From NCBI GenBank assembly GCA_024278955.1, contig JAJRSE010000071.1, forward strand, positions 124,001 through 188,000: a stretch of 64,000 nt of DNA, written 5' to 3'. The notes below the pieces were generated by a model. The model searched no databases. It was not told the DNA's origin and saw nothing but the letters and a program-made list of their open reading frames with translations. Of this stretch, positions 15,913 through 23,855 are shown piece by piece (within the stretch, counting starts at the first letter, position 1; the number at the start of each line of letters is the position of its first letter). The position numbers and the translations under genes are program-made. Source of the DNA: Planctomycetota bacterium. GTDB lineage: Bacteria > Planctomycetota > Planctomycetia > Pirellulales > Lacipirellulaceae.

Positions 15913-17840
15913 ATTTCGCTTTGTTTGGCCACACTCACACCAGTAGCTCTGTCAGCCCGGGGCAGATTTTTGTTTTCACCGGTCGCCCTGCGAGCTTCTC
16001 GCAAATAGCGTTGCCAAGTGTCAAAAGCAGGCAATTCGTAGCCGACCAAGTCGCCAAAAAAGGTTTCGTCGGGCTGCCCGTTTAACCAGTCGTAAGCCTG
16101 CTGATCGATCAAATTTTCTGCGTGTTGGCTCTCGGCCAACTTCCAGCTAGCCCACGCTTTTTTGACGGCAGGCGACAAGCTCGACAAGCCAGCGGGGGTT
16201 TTTGATTCGGGGGTCTCCACCCCACCGCCGACCACGGGTGGCTCGACAGAAATCGCAACGGGCAACACCGCCAGAATCGCCTTAACAAAATCGCCATCAA
16301 AGCTGTAGACCGTCGCCTGTCGATAGCTGTCGTGTTTTCCCTCAACAATGCCCAATCGCTCTAACTCGGCTACCGCTGCCAGGGCGTCGCCTTGCTCATT
16401 GCGAATACCCTCTTGGAACCGCAAAGCGTGAATCCTGGGGTGATTGTGAACCTGCAAGTGCAACACCAACGCCCGTACCCCGGCAATGCCGTCAGGCGAG
16501 AGTTGAGAAACGATTTCGTCAGGAGTCTGCCGCAGCATCGAAATCAGCAAATCAATCGCATTGATCGATGCTCGCCAAATATTGTTAATCCACGAATACC
16601 AAAACGCTGGCGGATCGCCGACTCGTTCGACTAGCTCGGCAAACTTTCCCATGGAAAGTAAATCGCTCGTTCGCATCCTTGGCAAGTCGTCTATCTTGAG
16701 CTGGTAGTTTTCGTGCCAAGCAAAACGCTCGGCACTCAGTCGGCTTGCTGGCAGTTCCTGCCAAGCCAATTCAAACACGGCATTAGTCCAAAATCCAGCA
16801 GGCTTGGGCTTAACAAACCCATGTGGCCAATCCCGCCAAAGAACTTGCCGGGCAGCTTCCGGTAGGCCATTAAGCAATTGCCCCAACTCAGTAGCCGCGT
16901 CGTTGTATTCGTCGATCGCCTCGGAATAGCTAGATGCGTCGCTCCCTTGAAACATTTTTCCATAGAGCGAGTAAGTCCGCTGCGCACCGGGGTACAACGC
17001 AACCGGCTTTCCATCGCCGTAAACCATCGGCTTTCCTTCGGCATCGAGAAACGGTTTCTTGCCGACGGCTGGTTTCCCGTTCGCGTCAAACAATTGCCGG
17101 ATGTCACAATGCGGCCCGCCGCCTAAGTTGAGTTGGTGATGAGCTTGGTTCTCGCAATTTTCGGGCCAGAATGGCTCAGCCTTGTTCCCTAATTCGGTTC
17201 GATGCACCAGCATCACCGCCAAAACCCGATATTTTTCCGCAGCCGCTTCGAGTCGTTCGCGGCAACGAGTAAGCGAATCGTGAATCAGGCCAGCCCCACC
17301 CGCATCGACTACAGGCGTTTGTTTCGGTGACCCTGCTTGCAGCGTCATAATTTGCCTTGCGTATTCCACTTCGCTTTTGCAGGAACTTCCCGCAAACGGG
17401 CTGGTAACCCGCAACCCACTAGCCAACTCTTCAATCGATGCCGTATCGTCAAGGGTAGCTTGAATGACCGTGAGGATCGCCGCCCGGTCGGCTATGTCGC
17501 TAAGGCCGAACGAATCCCCAGTCGGGTCCCTTCGGTAAAGTCGATGGCATCGCTCGGCGGAAAGACGAATACGATCTTCGTAATCCGTCCCCTTCGCTAG
17601 CTCAACAATGCGGCGAATCGCATCAACTAGAGCGGCTATCGTTTCTGGATCGCCCGGCTTGCTGTAGGTGTTTTCGATCGCTTTCTCGAACGACTCCCAC
17701 GCCTTATTCCAAAGCGAAGTAAATTTTTCATCCCACTCTACCGCGTCATCACAGGCTTGCCGACGCTCTTCGTTTTTTACTTCGACCGTCTTACGATGCT
17801 GAGCCAGAAACTCAGTTGCATTGTTACTTGAGTCGTCCAT
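15909..17840 (-). CDS. Unrecognised 643-aa island protein
   Basis: From ATG 17840 the product has 643 aa, is soluble and has no signal peptide. Residues 1-250 are helical and charged. Residues about 250-310 carry a glycine-rich repeat of the type DANGKPAVGKK, DAEGKPMVYGDGK. A Trp-rich helical section follows (FWYSWINNIWRASINAIDLL). A compact block near 490-530 reads like a winged helix (LAAVAELERLGIVEGKHDSY). The C terminus (YELPAFDTWQRYLREARRAT) recalls tails of other planctomycete mobile-element proteins, from memory only. No enzyme motif is visible. A TTG start at 17897 is less likely. Confidence 0.6.
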   Translation of the reverse strand: MDDSSNNATEFLAQHRKTVEVKNEERRQACDDAVEWDEKFTSLWNKAWESFEKAIENTYSKPGDPETIAALVDAIRRIVELAKGTDYEDRIRLSAERCHRLYRRDPTGDSFGLSDIADRAAILTVIQATLDDTASIEELASGLRVTSPFAGSSCKSEVEYARQIMTLQAGSPKQTPVVDAGGAGLIHDSLTRCRERLEAAAEKYRVLAVMLVHRTELGNKAEPFWPENCENQAHHQLNLGGGPHCDIRQLFDANGKPAVGKKPFLDAEGKPMVYGDGKPVALYPGAQRTYSLYGKMFQGSDASSYSEAIDEYNDAATELGQLLNGLPEAARQVLWRDWPHGFVKPKPAGFWTNAVFELAWQELPASRLSAERFAWHENYQLKIDDLPRMRTSDLLSMGKFAELVERVGDPPAFWYSWINNIWRASINAIDLLISMLRQTPDEIVSQLSPDGIAGVRALVLHLQVHNHPRIHALRFQEGIRNEQGDALAAVAELERLGIVEGKHDSYRQATVYSFDGDFVKAILAVLPVAISVEPPVVGGGVETPESKTPAGLSSLSPAVKKAWASWKLAESQHAENLIDQQAYDWLNGQPDETFFGDLVGYELPAFDTWQRYLREARRATGENKNLPRADRATGVSVAKQSEI

Positions 17841-18028
17841 GAAACCGGTTCTCGTATCCGGTGCGGTTGAATTCTCGAAAACAATAAAGCGGGGCAAGCG
17901 GTCGAGAAACCGCGGTTCAGGTGCTACCCTAGCCCCACTGCACCTTAGCCTTTTCGGCTCGCCTCTTCAAACGACGCCGATGGATTTGTAATTTCGTGCT
18001 CTTCCGTCTGGTCTATTCCTCACCAAAA

Positions 18029-18155
18029 CCCCAGAAAGGACCCGCTCATCTAACACGCCACGCAGTAGGAGCCCGTTATTCCGCCGTGTGAAAGAAAGTG
18101 CCTCGATCGCTACTGGCGTAGCCCCCGGGTATCCCCCCAGGAAGGACCCACTCAT
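18029..18155. repeat. Pair of 21-base direct repeats in the intergenic stretch
   Basis: CCCCAGAAAGGACCCGCTCAT (18029-18049) and CCCCAGGAAGGACCCACTCAT (18135-18155) match at 19 of 21 positions and are 106 bases apart. They lie upstream of the 643-aa gene in the otherwise empty stretch 17841-18210. Read on the minus strand both encode MSGSFLG, and both differences are synonymous, but no longer frame supports a gene. They may be regulator sites or a small local duplication. Confidence 0.5.
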
Positions 18156-18210
18156 GTTTACCTAAACCCCCTCGAAACTAGCGAAAAAATGTGCGCGACT
18201 TAGTGACGGT

Positions 18211-18393
18211 CTACAGGATCACGCCTTCCAGAGATTTGACCCGCCCCCCCTTGGCTGGCAGCCGCCCGAACCATGGCCAAGATGCCCGCTCGAATAGCTT
18301 CGGGCAGGTCGGGCCACGCTTCAAGAACCGAAGCCAATTCAGCGTCTGAGGGCAACAATTCCAAACGCTTCGAGGTTGTTACGTCGGGCTTGC
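18211..18393 (-). pseudogene. Detached C-terminal tail of an integrase-type gene
   Basis: A minus-strand frame without a start codon reads SKPDVTTSKRLELLPSDAEL, then VLEAWPDLPEAIRAGILAMV, and stops at 18211. Such tails (a Leu-rich start, EAWPxLPxAIRAGILAMV) occur at the ends of planctomycete mobile-element proteins. It lies in a shifted frame directly behind the PD-(D/E)XK fragment, so a deletion has joined two unrelated genes. It is clearly a remnant. Confidence 0.55.
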
Positions 18394-18609
18394 TGATTTA
18401 TTCATCCATTTGGGTTTCCCACCGCTGCTCGTCTTAACTTGGATGGACACAGATCGAGTTCCATCTGCACTACTGGCAATAATGTCGATTCCTCGGCTGT
18501 TCCTAAGCGTAATGGAGGCTAGGTATCCCCTTAACGACAATTCTGCAGCCACATAGTATTCTCCAGCAACCCCAACCAACGTACTTTCGAGCTTACTCAC
18601 GTCTGACAT
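18379..18609 (-). pseudogene. Truncated PD-(D/E)XK nuclease-like protein
   Basis: 76 aa. The core AGEYYVAAELSLRGYLASIT, then RGIDIIASSADG and VSIQVKTSS, shows the Glu, Asp and Gln-x-Lys pattern of small PD-(D/E)XK nucleases of the DUF4365 / group I intron endonuclease-like type. These are normally about 140-170 aa. The protein breaks off just after PKWMNK and joins integrase-tail sequence, so the second half is lost. It may be non-functional. Confidence 0.65.
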
Positions 18610-18636
18610 TGCAAATCGTCTCCTAACGACAGCGGA

Positions 18637-18870
18637 CTACTGCACACTCTCCGGATTTTTGTTTCTCGAAACCAGCACCAAGCCGAAATAAGCGGCCAGC
18701 TTGTCGGCTTTGTCGAGCCGCAAGCTTGTTTCGCCACGGGAGAACTTCATTAGCGTTTGTCGCAGCAGTCCGGTCTCCCGTTCCAGGGCTGCGAACGAGA
18801 GTGGCGAACCGTTGATTGCGTCGCGTAGTCGAATTGTCATTGCCGTTAGCTTTCGTTTTTTCTTGGCCAC
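18637..18870 (-). CDS. Small XRE-like helix-turn-helix protein, copy 2
   Basis: 77 aa, paralogous to the protein at 10730-10951, with the same basic start (MAKKKRKLTAMTIRLRDAIN), the same HTH (SFAALERETGLLRQTLMKFS) and the same end of the domain (SLRLDKADKLAAYFGL). It presumably regulated a second related element. Here the integrase that should follow has been replaced by a nuclease fragment. Confidence 0.75.
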   Translation of the reverse strand: MAKKKRKLTAMTIRLRDAINGSPLSFAALERETGLLRQTLMKFSRGETSLRLDKADKLAAYFGLVLVSRNKNPESVQ

Positions 18871-18895
18871 GTAATTACAGTTACCTATTTCTGAG

Positions 18896-19018
18896 TTTGA
18901 GTCAAGAGCTTATCGCTTCGGTCTCTCGGGCTTGCCCGTTTCTACGTCGTAACCCCAAAACCGCCCGCAGCTTTTACAGGTTACCCGACGGAAGCCTGCC
19001 CGCCTGTGGCGGTCGGGG
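18896..19018 (-). pseudogene. Second copy of the zinc-ribbon 3' half
   Basis: About 123 bases are nearly identical to 10980-11101 (only a few substitutions). They encode the C-terminal RRAGFRRVTCKSCGRFWGYD of the zinc-ribbon protein. Upstream of about 19018 the similarity stops abruptly and transposase sequence begins in the same frame, giving a chimeric open frame. The first cysteine pair of the ribbon is lost. Confidence 0.75.
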
Positions 19019-19601
19019 AGTGACAACTCTTGATAGGCAATTGCCTCGGCTTCCACCTCCGCGATGCGTTCATCTCCCACACGCTTGGTCCATCGTTCGA
19101 TCTTCTTTGCGGTAACCGCCACCTCGGCCAGCGCTTCGAGATCTTTCGTCGCCTTCGGGAAGGAACACGATTGAGCTCCGGTGTAGGCGACCTTCCGCAG
19201 CAGACCGGGCGAGAAGGGGCAATCGACCTCAACGCCCATCAAGCTGGTCATCGGGCCCCGTTTTTTGAGTAAGGGGAAGCCCGCCGACAGGCGGGACAGT
19301 AGTACTCGGGTTCGACAAGCGTCGCTGGCCCTCGCCGCGTAAGAAGCTCTCGCTCTCGCTTCCCCCTGTATTGACCCAGTTTGCCACACTTGGGGCAGAC
19401 CGACTCGTCGTCTTGGGGCGGGTACTCGTTCGACCTTTGTTTGAGCAATTCCGCATGCACCGCGTTGGTAATCTCGATCGCCTGGTTCTCGATCGAGTCG
19501 AGCCAGCAGACGCCCTTGCTGGCATCGACTGCACCCATTTCTTCGCTCAACTGGCGCGCATACGCCGCGATTCGTTCCTGAAATCCTGTGGTAGTTGCCA
19601 T
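19019..19601 (-). pseudogene. ISKra4-family transposase remnant
   Basis: The first 117 codons from ATG 19601 (ERIAAYARQLSEEMG, ESVCPKCGKLGQYRGKRERE, VEPEYYCPACRRA) are the N terminus and zinc-finger region of an ISKra4-type transposase. Near 19280 the frame shifts. The second frame continues with FPLLKKRGPMTS, CPFSPGLLRKVAYTGAQSCS and ALAEVAVTAKKIERWTKRVG, as in the family, and is cut off near 19018. The catalytic domain is absent, so the insertion sequence is dead. Its ends could not be located. Confidence 0.8.
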
Positions 19602-19855
19602 CCTTGACTCCTTAAATCCAGCTTCACGCCGGCACGCCCCCCCCTGCGACCAAATTCCCTAGCACAGGTTACCTCAAGACCAGCCAACGCGCAAACCGCG
19701 ACTTGCACCCACCCTGCAGTCACGTGGATAGGCTCCGATGCGTACTTGACCTACTTCAACTACAAAGTGGGGCCTATCGCTGCAACTCAAAATTCTACCG
19801 GCGGACTGGTTTTACGAATGAAGGCGCTGGCGAAGTGGATCCGACTGTGCCATTT

Positions 19856-22144
19856 TCACTTCCGCAGAATTGCCGCTGACCAGCCTTCTGCGAGCCGCAA
19901 TTCGGTCCAGGTCTGTCCGTTTTTTTCCGTGAAGGGTGCGTCGAAGTCCTCCACTTCCACGCCTTGGCCGTTGTACACATGCACTTCGTGCCGTGAACCA
20001 TCGCCCCAGCCGAATTTACCGCTGACCTTGGTGATGATCCGCTCTGCACCGATGACGAAGCCCTGGTGGAGTTCCAAGGGTGTGATGGGAAACATGTGAG
20101 ACGTTAGCGTCTTATGCGTGGGGGTTACGTTCATGTCGTTGTACCAGTGGTAGACGCACCCGTAGTCCAGCGCGGCAAACATGGTCTCGTAGGCGTCCTG
20201 TTGGCTGCGCTCGGTGAGGTGATCTCCCAGGGCAATGGGGGAGTAAAGGTGAGCGAGGGTGCAATTGGTAATGCTCCCGGTCTCTACAAAGCAAGGAAAA
20301 TGCAGTTCGACCATGGCGCGGGTAAAGGGTACGCCATTGCCAATGAGCGAACCGCGGGATTGTATGTATTGCGCCAGATTCACGCGCCAGTCCTCGGTCA
20401 ACAACGTGACCGACGACTTCAGCCCGCGTACTTGCATGGTTTTGCGATCAATATCGCCGGTAAAACGATCCCACGGTTCGCCGTAGTGGTATTGGGCGCT
20501 GCTGTACTCGTGCTCGTCCCAATAGACGCCGTCCGCGTCGATCTTGTCTAGGATAATATCCACGTTCTTACGCACCGCCGCGCCGTAGGTATTGCCGGTC
20601 ATGGGCAGGTAGAGCCGTTGGTGTTCCTTGCCGTAATCCGCCTGCTTGCCGTCGGAGCGCAACGTGCGCGCGTCCGCGTACAACCTGGGCCCGTCGTCGG
20701 TCACGTCGAGGAAGCAGTGAAAGTAAACGAGCCAATTCCCCTGGGGATATAGACCTTGCCAGCGCGCGAAGGATTTCAGGTAGCGTTCATGGTCTACCTG
20801 CTGAAAGGCCGTGCCGTGGCTGTAGCGTCCTTGGTAATCCGAGTGAATCGATGCACAGACGTATTTCGGGTTCTTGTATTCCAGGTAGTTTTTCACCTGC
20901 GTATCGCTCCACGCATCGGTAAGCTTGCCCGCACGAAGAAAGACGAATCCGCCGTCGATGAGGAAGTTCGCGTCCATGAAGCGACGGGCCGTGTTGATGA
21001 ATCGGAAGTAATCCGGCGATTCCACCGGCACGACGATCCACTTGGCAGTGTACGTAGCGCGCGGTGGCAGCACCAAGTTATTGTCGGCCAAGCCGATGGA
21101 GCCGTTGACGCCATAGTTGGTGCTGTGTACCCGAAACACATCGTCCGAAGCGATGAATCCCAGGCCCCAGGTCTCCGCGGCACCGAAGGTGGTGCAGTTG
21201 GCCGGCACACTCGCCTGGCCTGTGCCGCCAGTTTGTTTTAAGCCCGCGACCCACAGATTTTGTAGCGTGTCTCCCATATTCGCCTGGTGCCGGTGCATGA
21301 TTCCCAGGTTATTGTCCGTCAGATTGGTGAAGGTGTCGTAAACCACCACACCCTCGCCACGCTGTTCGATACGCCGACTGTGTTTGAAGTAGTCGTTGCT
21401 CCCGTGAACCCAAGCCGGCTTTGGTGTGGAGAAACGGCTTTCCACGATCACCTCAGCCGAACCGAAGGTGAGGGCGATTTTTGCATCTGGCAGACATTTG
21501 GCGACATACGCAGTGCGGAGGTCATGGCGCGGCGCATAGGTGGGGATGGGTCCGGTCGGCGGCCCGGCTTTGGCCGACTCTGGTGGCAGCGGCACTTGAA
21601 GGACCAACTCCCCCTGGCCCACATGTAGCGCGTTTTTGATACGTTCATCAGAAGTGTGCTGCACGATCAACTCATTCGCGCCTTCTTCAATCACATCGGT
21701 GACGTCCAACTCGAAGAGACAGGGAATTACGTCGTCAAGCAGTCCATAGTAGATGTTGTTGTTCGGGGCGTCGAAATCAGGACTGTAAAAGATGGACATT
21801 CGGTCCCCGGCGTACATGGAATGAACCCGGCCACTCCGGGAAGTCTCTCGAAGTTTTTTGTTCAGCAGTCGGTTGCCCGAAAGGCGCTGCCCGTTGAGCA
21901 CAAGGCGCATCGCTTGCGTATAGCCTGCGACTTTGTCTGAATGCAGGCGTGCCTTGAGTCGCAGCACAGCCTGGCGTCCTTCAGGCACGGGCGGCGCATC
22001 GAATGTTAGAGTCGTTTCCTGCCCCTGAGCAACCTCCAGCTCGTCGAAAACGGGAACGGATGCCGCCCGTCCCTTGGCAATGCCGCTTCCCGCCAGAGAA
22101 ACAACAAGAACACCGACCAAGAAAGTGCATAGACGTCGTATCAT
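19856..22144 (-). CDS. Large secreted protein, TIM-barrel glycosidase-like
   Basis: 762 aa from ATG 22144 (GAGG about 9 bases upstream), starting with a signal peptide (MIRRLCTFLVGVLVVSLAGS). Residues about 35-190 are a beta-rich domain. The C-terminal half contains NVDIILDKIDADGVYWDEHE, the form of a barrel strand ending in acidic residues as in glycoside hydrolases that act on polysaccharides, and WLVYFHCFLD. The family is not recognised. The gene uses GCG, CTG and CGC codons more than its neighbours, which suggests transfer. It lies inside the island between the ISKra4 remnant and an integrase scar, so it is probably cargo. Confidence 0.6.
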   Translation of the reverse strand: MIRRLCTFLVGVLVVSLAGSGIAKGRAASVPVFDELEVAQGQETTLTFDAPPVPEGRQAVLRLKARLHSDKVAGYTQAMRLVLNGQRLSGNRLLNKKLRETSRSGRVHSMYAGDRMSIFYSPDFDAPNNNIYYGLLDDVIPCLFELDVTDVIEEGANELIVQHTSDERIKNALHVGQGELVLQVPLPPESAKAGPPTGPIPTYAPRHDLRTAYVAKCLPDAKIALTFGSAEVIVESRFSTPKPAWVHGSNDYFKHSRRIEQRGEGVVVYDTFTNLTDNNLGIMHRHQANMGDTLQNLWVAGLKQTGGTGQASVPANCTTFGAAETWGLGFIASDDVFRVHSTNYGVNGSIGLADNNLVLPPRATYTAKWIVVPVESPDYFRFINTARRFMDANFLIDGGFVFLRAGKLTDAWSDTQVKNYLEYKNPKYVCASIHSDYQGRYSHGTAFQQVDHERYLKSFARWQGLYPQGNWLVYFHCFLDVTDDGPRLYADARTLRSDGKQADYGKEHQRLYLPMTGNTYGAAVRKNVDIILDKIDADGVYWDEHEYSSAQYHYGEPWDRFTGDIDRKTMQVRGLKSSVTLLTEDWRVNLAQYIQSRGSLIGNGVPFTRAMVELHFPCFVETGSITNCTLAHLYSPIALGDHLTERSQQDAYETMFAALDYGCVYHWYNDMNVTPTHKTLTSHMFPITPLELHQGFVIGAERIITKVSGKFGWGDGSRHEVHVYNGQGVEVEDFDAPFTEKNGQTWTELRLAEGWSAAILRK

Positions 22145-22317
22145 CAGTAAACCTCGTTTCAAAATAGATGGCACTCAGGTGTGGTTGCCCACTGGTCTTC
22201 GGCGGACGGAAAACCATGGTGACATACCGTCGCCGCCGAATCAATGATCTTTGACAACGGAACGGACAAACGCACTGCCGAACGGACTTTGCACCAGTCA
22301 CCCAGGAACGTCGAGCG

Positions 22318-22363
22318 AGCCGGGTGAGCGGGTTGGTGTCGCGGGCGTCGGTGCCGGTGGCGG
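22318..22363 (-). pseudogene. Integrase-derived scar
   Basis: The minus strand reads ATGTDARDTNPLTR, matching the ATGTDARDIDPLNR of the integrase tail at 10127-10417. About 35 bases are nearly identical between 10345-10385 and 22318-22355. No further integrase sequence is attached. It marks the right edge of the island, and the chromosomal peptidase-like gene starts 119 bases further on. The rest of 22145-22481 holds nothing recognisable. Confidence 0.6.
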
Positions 22364-22481
22364 CGTTTTGAACACAAAAAGATCATCCAGCTCGGGAAGA
22401 GGCCGCGATTCGTACCAATGCCTCCTGATTCTCCTTCAGAGCTAGTGCCGGAAGGTCCCGACGTGGTCCGGAAGTAGTAGG

Positions 22482-23741
22482 CTACCGCAGTTTTACCTGC
22501 AGGCTGCCCTGGTTGTCAGACAACTGGGCGGGAGAATCGTTCACTCGCAAGTAGAGCTGCCCGTCCTGTTCGGGCTTGAGCGTTTGCCCGAGGCCAATTG
22601 CAAGCGGCTTGGCATAGGGATTGCCCGTGGCTGATTGAATTGCTCCGAGCAACATTCCTAACGGGCGACCCTCATGGTAGCGGAGCGTGACGCCGCCCGG
22701 TTCGCAGGGCCAGGGCTGCGAGTCGTGGGCGATTTGAAATTGCCCGGTCGCGGTTACTTCGTACTCCTTGCCAGCAAGAAGCTGCCATCCGGTTGCCTGC
22801 CAGCCACGATTGGCGGCGATAGAAACTGTTTTTTTGTTTCTGTTCGTCGCAGAAATTATCGCCATACGCTCGGCATCGTAGCCGTAGTCGAGCGAAGCTA
22901 CGTAGGCATTCCATTCTTGATCGAGTTTCGTATCGCGAAATGTCTCAAGAAAGCGTTGATTGAATTCCGGCTCGGCTACCTGCTGTTGCAACTGGCGAAA
23001 CGTGGACTGCCACTGCGGGTGTGAATCGAGAAACTTGCACAGCGCCCAACACCAAGCGTACTGGTCGGTCGAGAGCATTCCTCGCTGCCCAAGCCCAAGC
23101 ACTGCGTTGAGGCCCAGGGGTTCGCCAGCTCGGCTCGCTTCTCGAATAAGCTTAATGCGACCCCACATCGGTACTTCTTGCCGATCGGTTGGCATCACGC
23201 CGAGCCGTAGCTGCGCATCTTCCCAATGATGGGTCCCCAATAGCTCAGCCATGCCCTCGGAGTACCAACCAGGGCCCGCGCTGCCCAGTTGCGTGTGCAT
23301 AAAACCATGGGTTCCTTCGTGCAATAGCAGGTGACGTCGGTAGTAATCGCTCGGCTGTTCGCTTAACCAGAGCTCGTAACCTTGAGCATAACCATTGACG
23401 AATTCGACATCTCCAGGAGGCAACAACTTGAGTGCTGCAAATTTTTCGCGGTCTCGCATCAAAAATCCCTGCATCTTCCAACGAGAAACATGCTGGGGAG
23501 AGATGCCAAAATACTCGGCCCACTCGGCGACCGCAGCATCGAATACGAGCGGCAATTCATCGACCGCGTTGCTTGCCGGCAGATCGGTATAGAGCCATAA
23601 ATGGCGACCGACAATTTTTCGGATCCCAAGCTGCCCGGCGCGGCGCTCGTCGACTTTGCGGTATTCTGGCCTCTCTGCCACTGCTGCGAGAGAAGTCCCT
23701 AAGAAAAGACAAACGGCAAGAGGTAGCATCCAGGGTCGCAT
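22482..23741 (-). CDS. Secreted HExxH (gluzincin-like) protein
   Basis: 419 aa with a signal peptide (MRPWMLPLAVCLFLGTSLAA). The zinc motif HEGTH is at 141-145, and SEGMAELLG at about 161-169 provides the distal glutamate typical of gluzincins. Residues 300-419 are a beta-rich domain that may bind carbohydrate or the cell surface. The plan resembles the protein at 8508, although the sequences are not closely related. The family is near DUF1570; the substrate is unknown. Confidence 0.72.
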   Translation of the reverse strand: MRPWMLPLAVCLFLGTSLAAVAERPEYRKVDERRAGQLGIRKIVGRHLWLYTDLPASNAVDELPLVFDAAVAEWAEYFGISPQHVSRWKMQGFLMRDREKFAALKLLPPGDVEFVNGYAQGYELWLSEQPSDYYRRHLLLHEGTHGFMHTQLGSAGPGWYSEGMAELLGTHHWEDAQLRLGVMPTDRQEVPMWGRIKLIREASRAGEPLGLNAVLGLGQRGMLSTDQYAWCWALCKFLDSHPQWQSTFRQLQQQVAEPEFNQRFLETFRDTKLDQEWNAYVASLDYGYDAERMAIISATNRNKKTVSIAANRGWQATGWQLLAGKEYEVTATGQFQIAHDSQPWPCEPGGVTLRYHEGRPLGMLLGAIQSATGNPYAKPLAIGLGQTLKPEQDGQLYLRVNDSPAQLSDNQGSLQVKLR

Positions 23742-23855
23742 TATAAATTCTCATGGTAATCAACGGTCGGTGGGAGCGATTGAATAACTTTTCTTTGGCT
23801 CCGGCGATCTCTTGGATCGCGACTGTTGCTTTTTGTGTCTTTGGATAAAAGCCGC

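Larger units (their letters stand above)
10127..22363. mobile_element. Composite accessory island integrated at tRNA-His
   Basis: The island begins at the 3' half of tRNA-His, where an integrase remnant reads into the tRNA. It contains a primase-helicase replication operon, two related HTH/zinc-ribbon units, relics of two or three recombinase genes, a broken ISKra4 transposase and cargo genes. It ends near a short integrase-derived scar at 22318-22363. I did not find a second copy of the tRNA 3' end, so the right boundary is inferred from gene content. It is probably two or more stacked elements rather than one, and none has an intact recombinase. Confidence 0.6.

Noticed and set aside
17967-18155. 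62-codon minus-strand frame as a gene
   Set aside because: Composition is random, it covers a direct repeat, and no ribosome site or family is seen.
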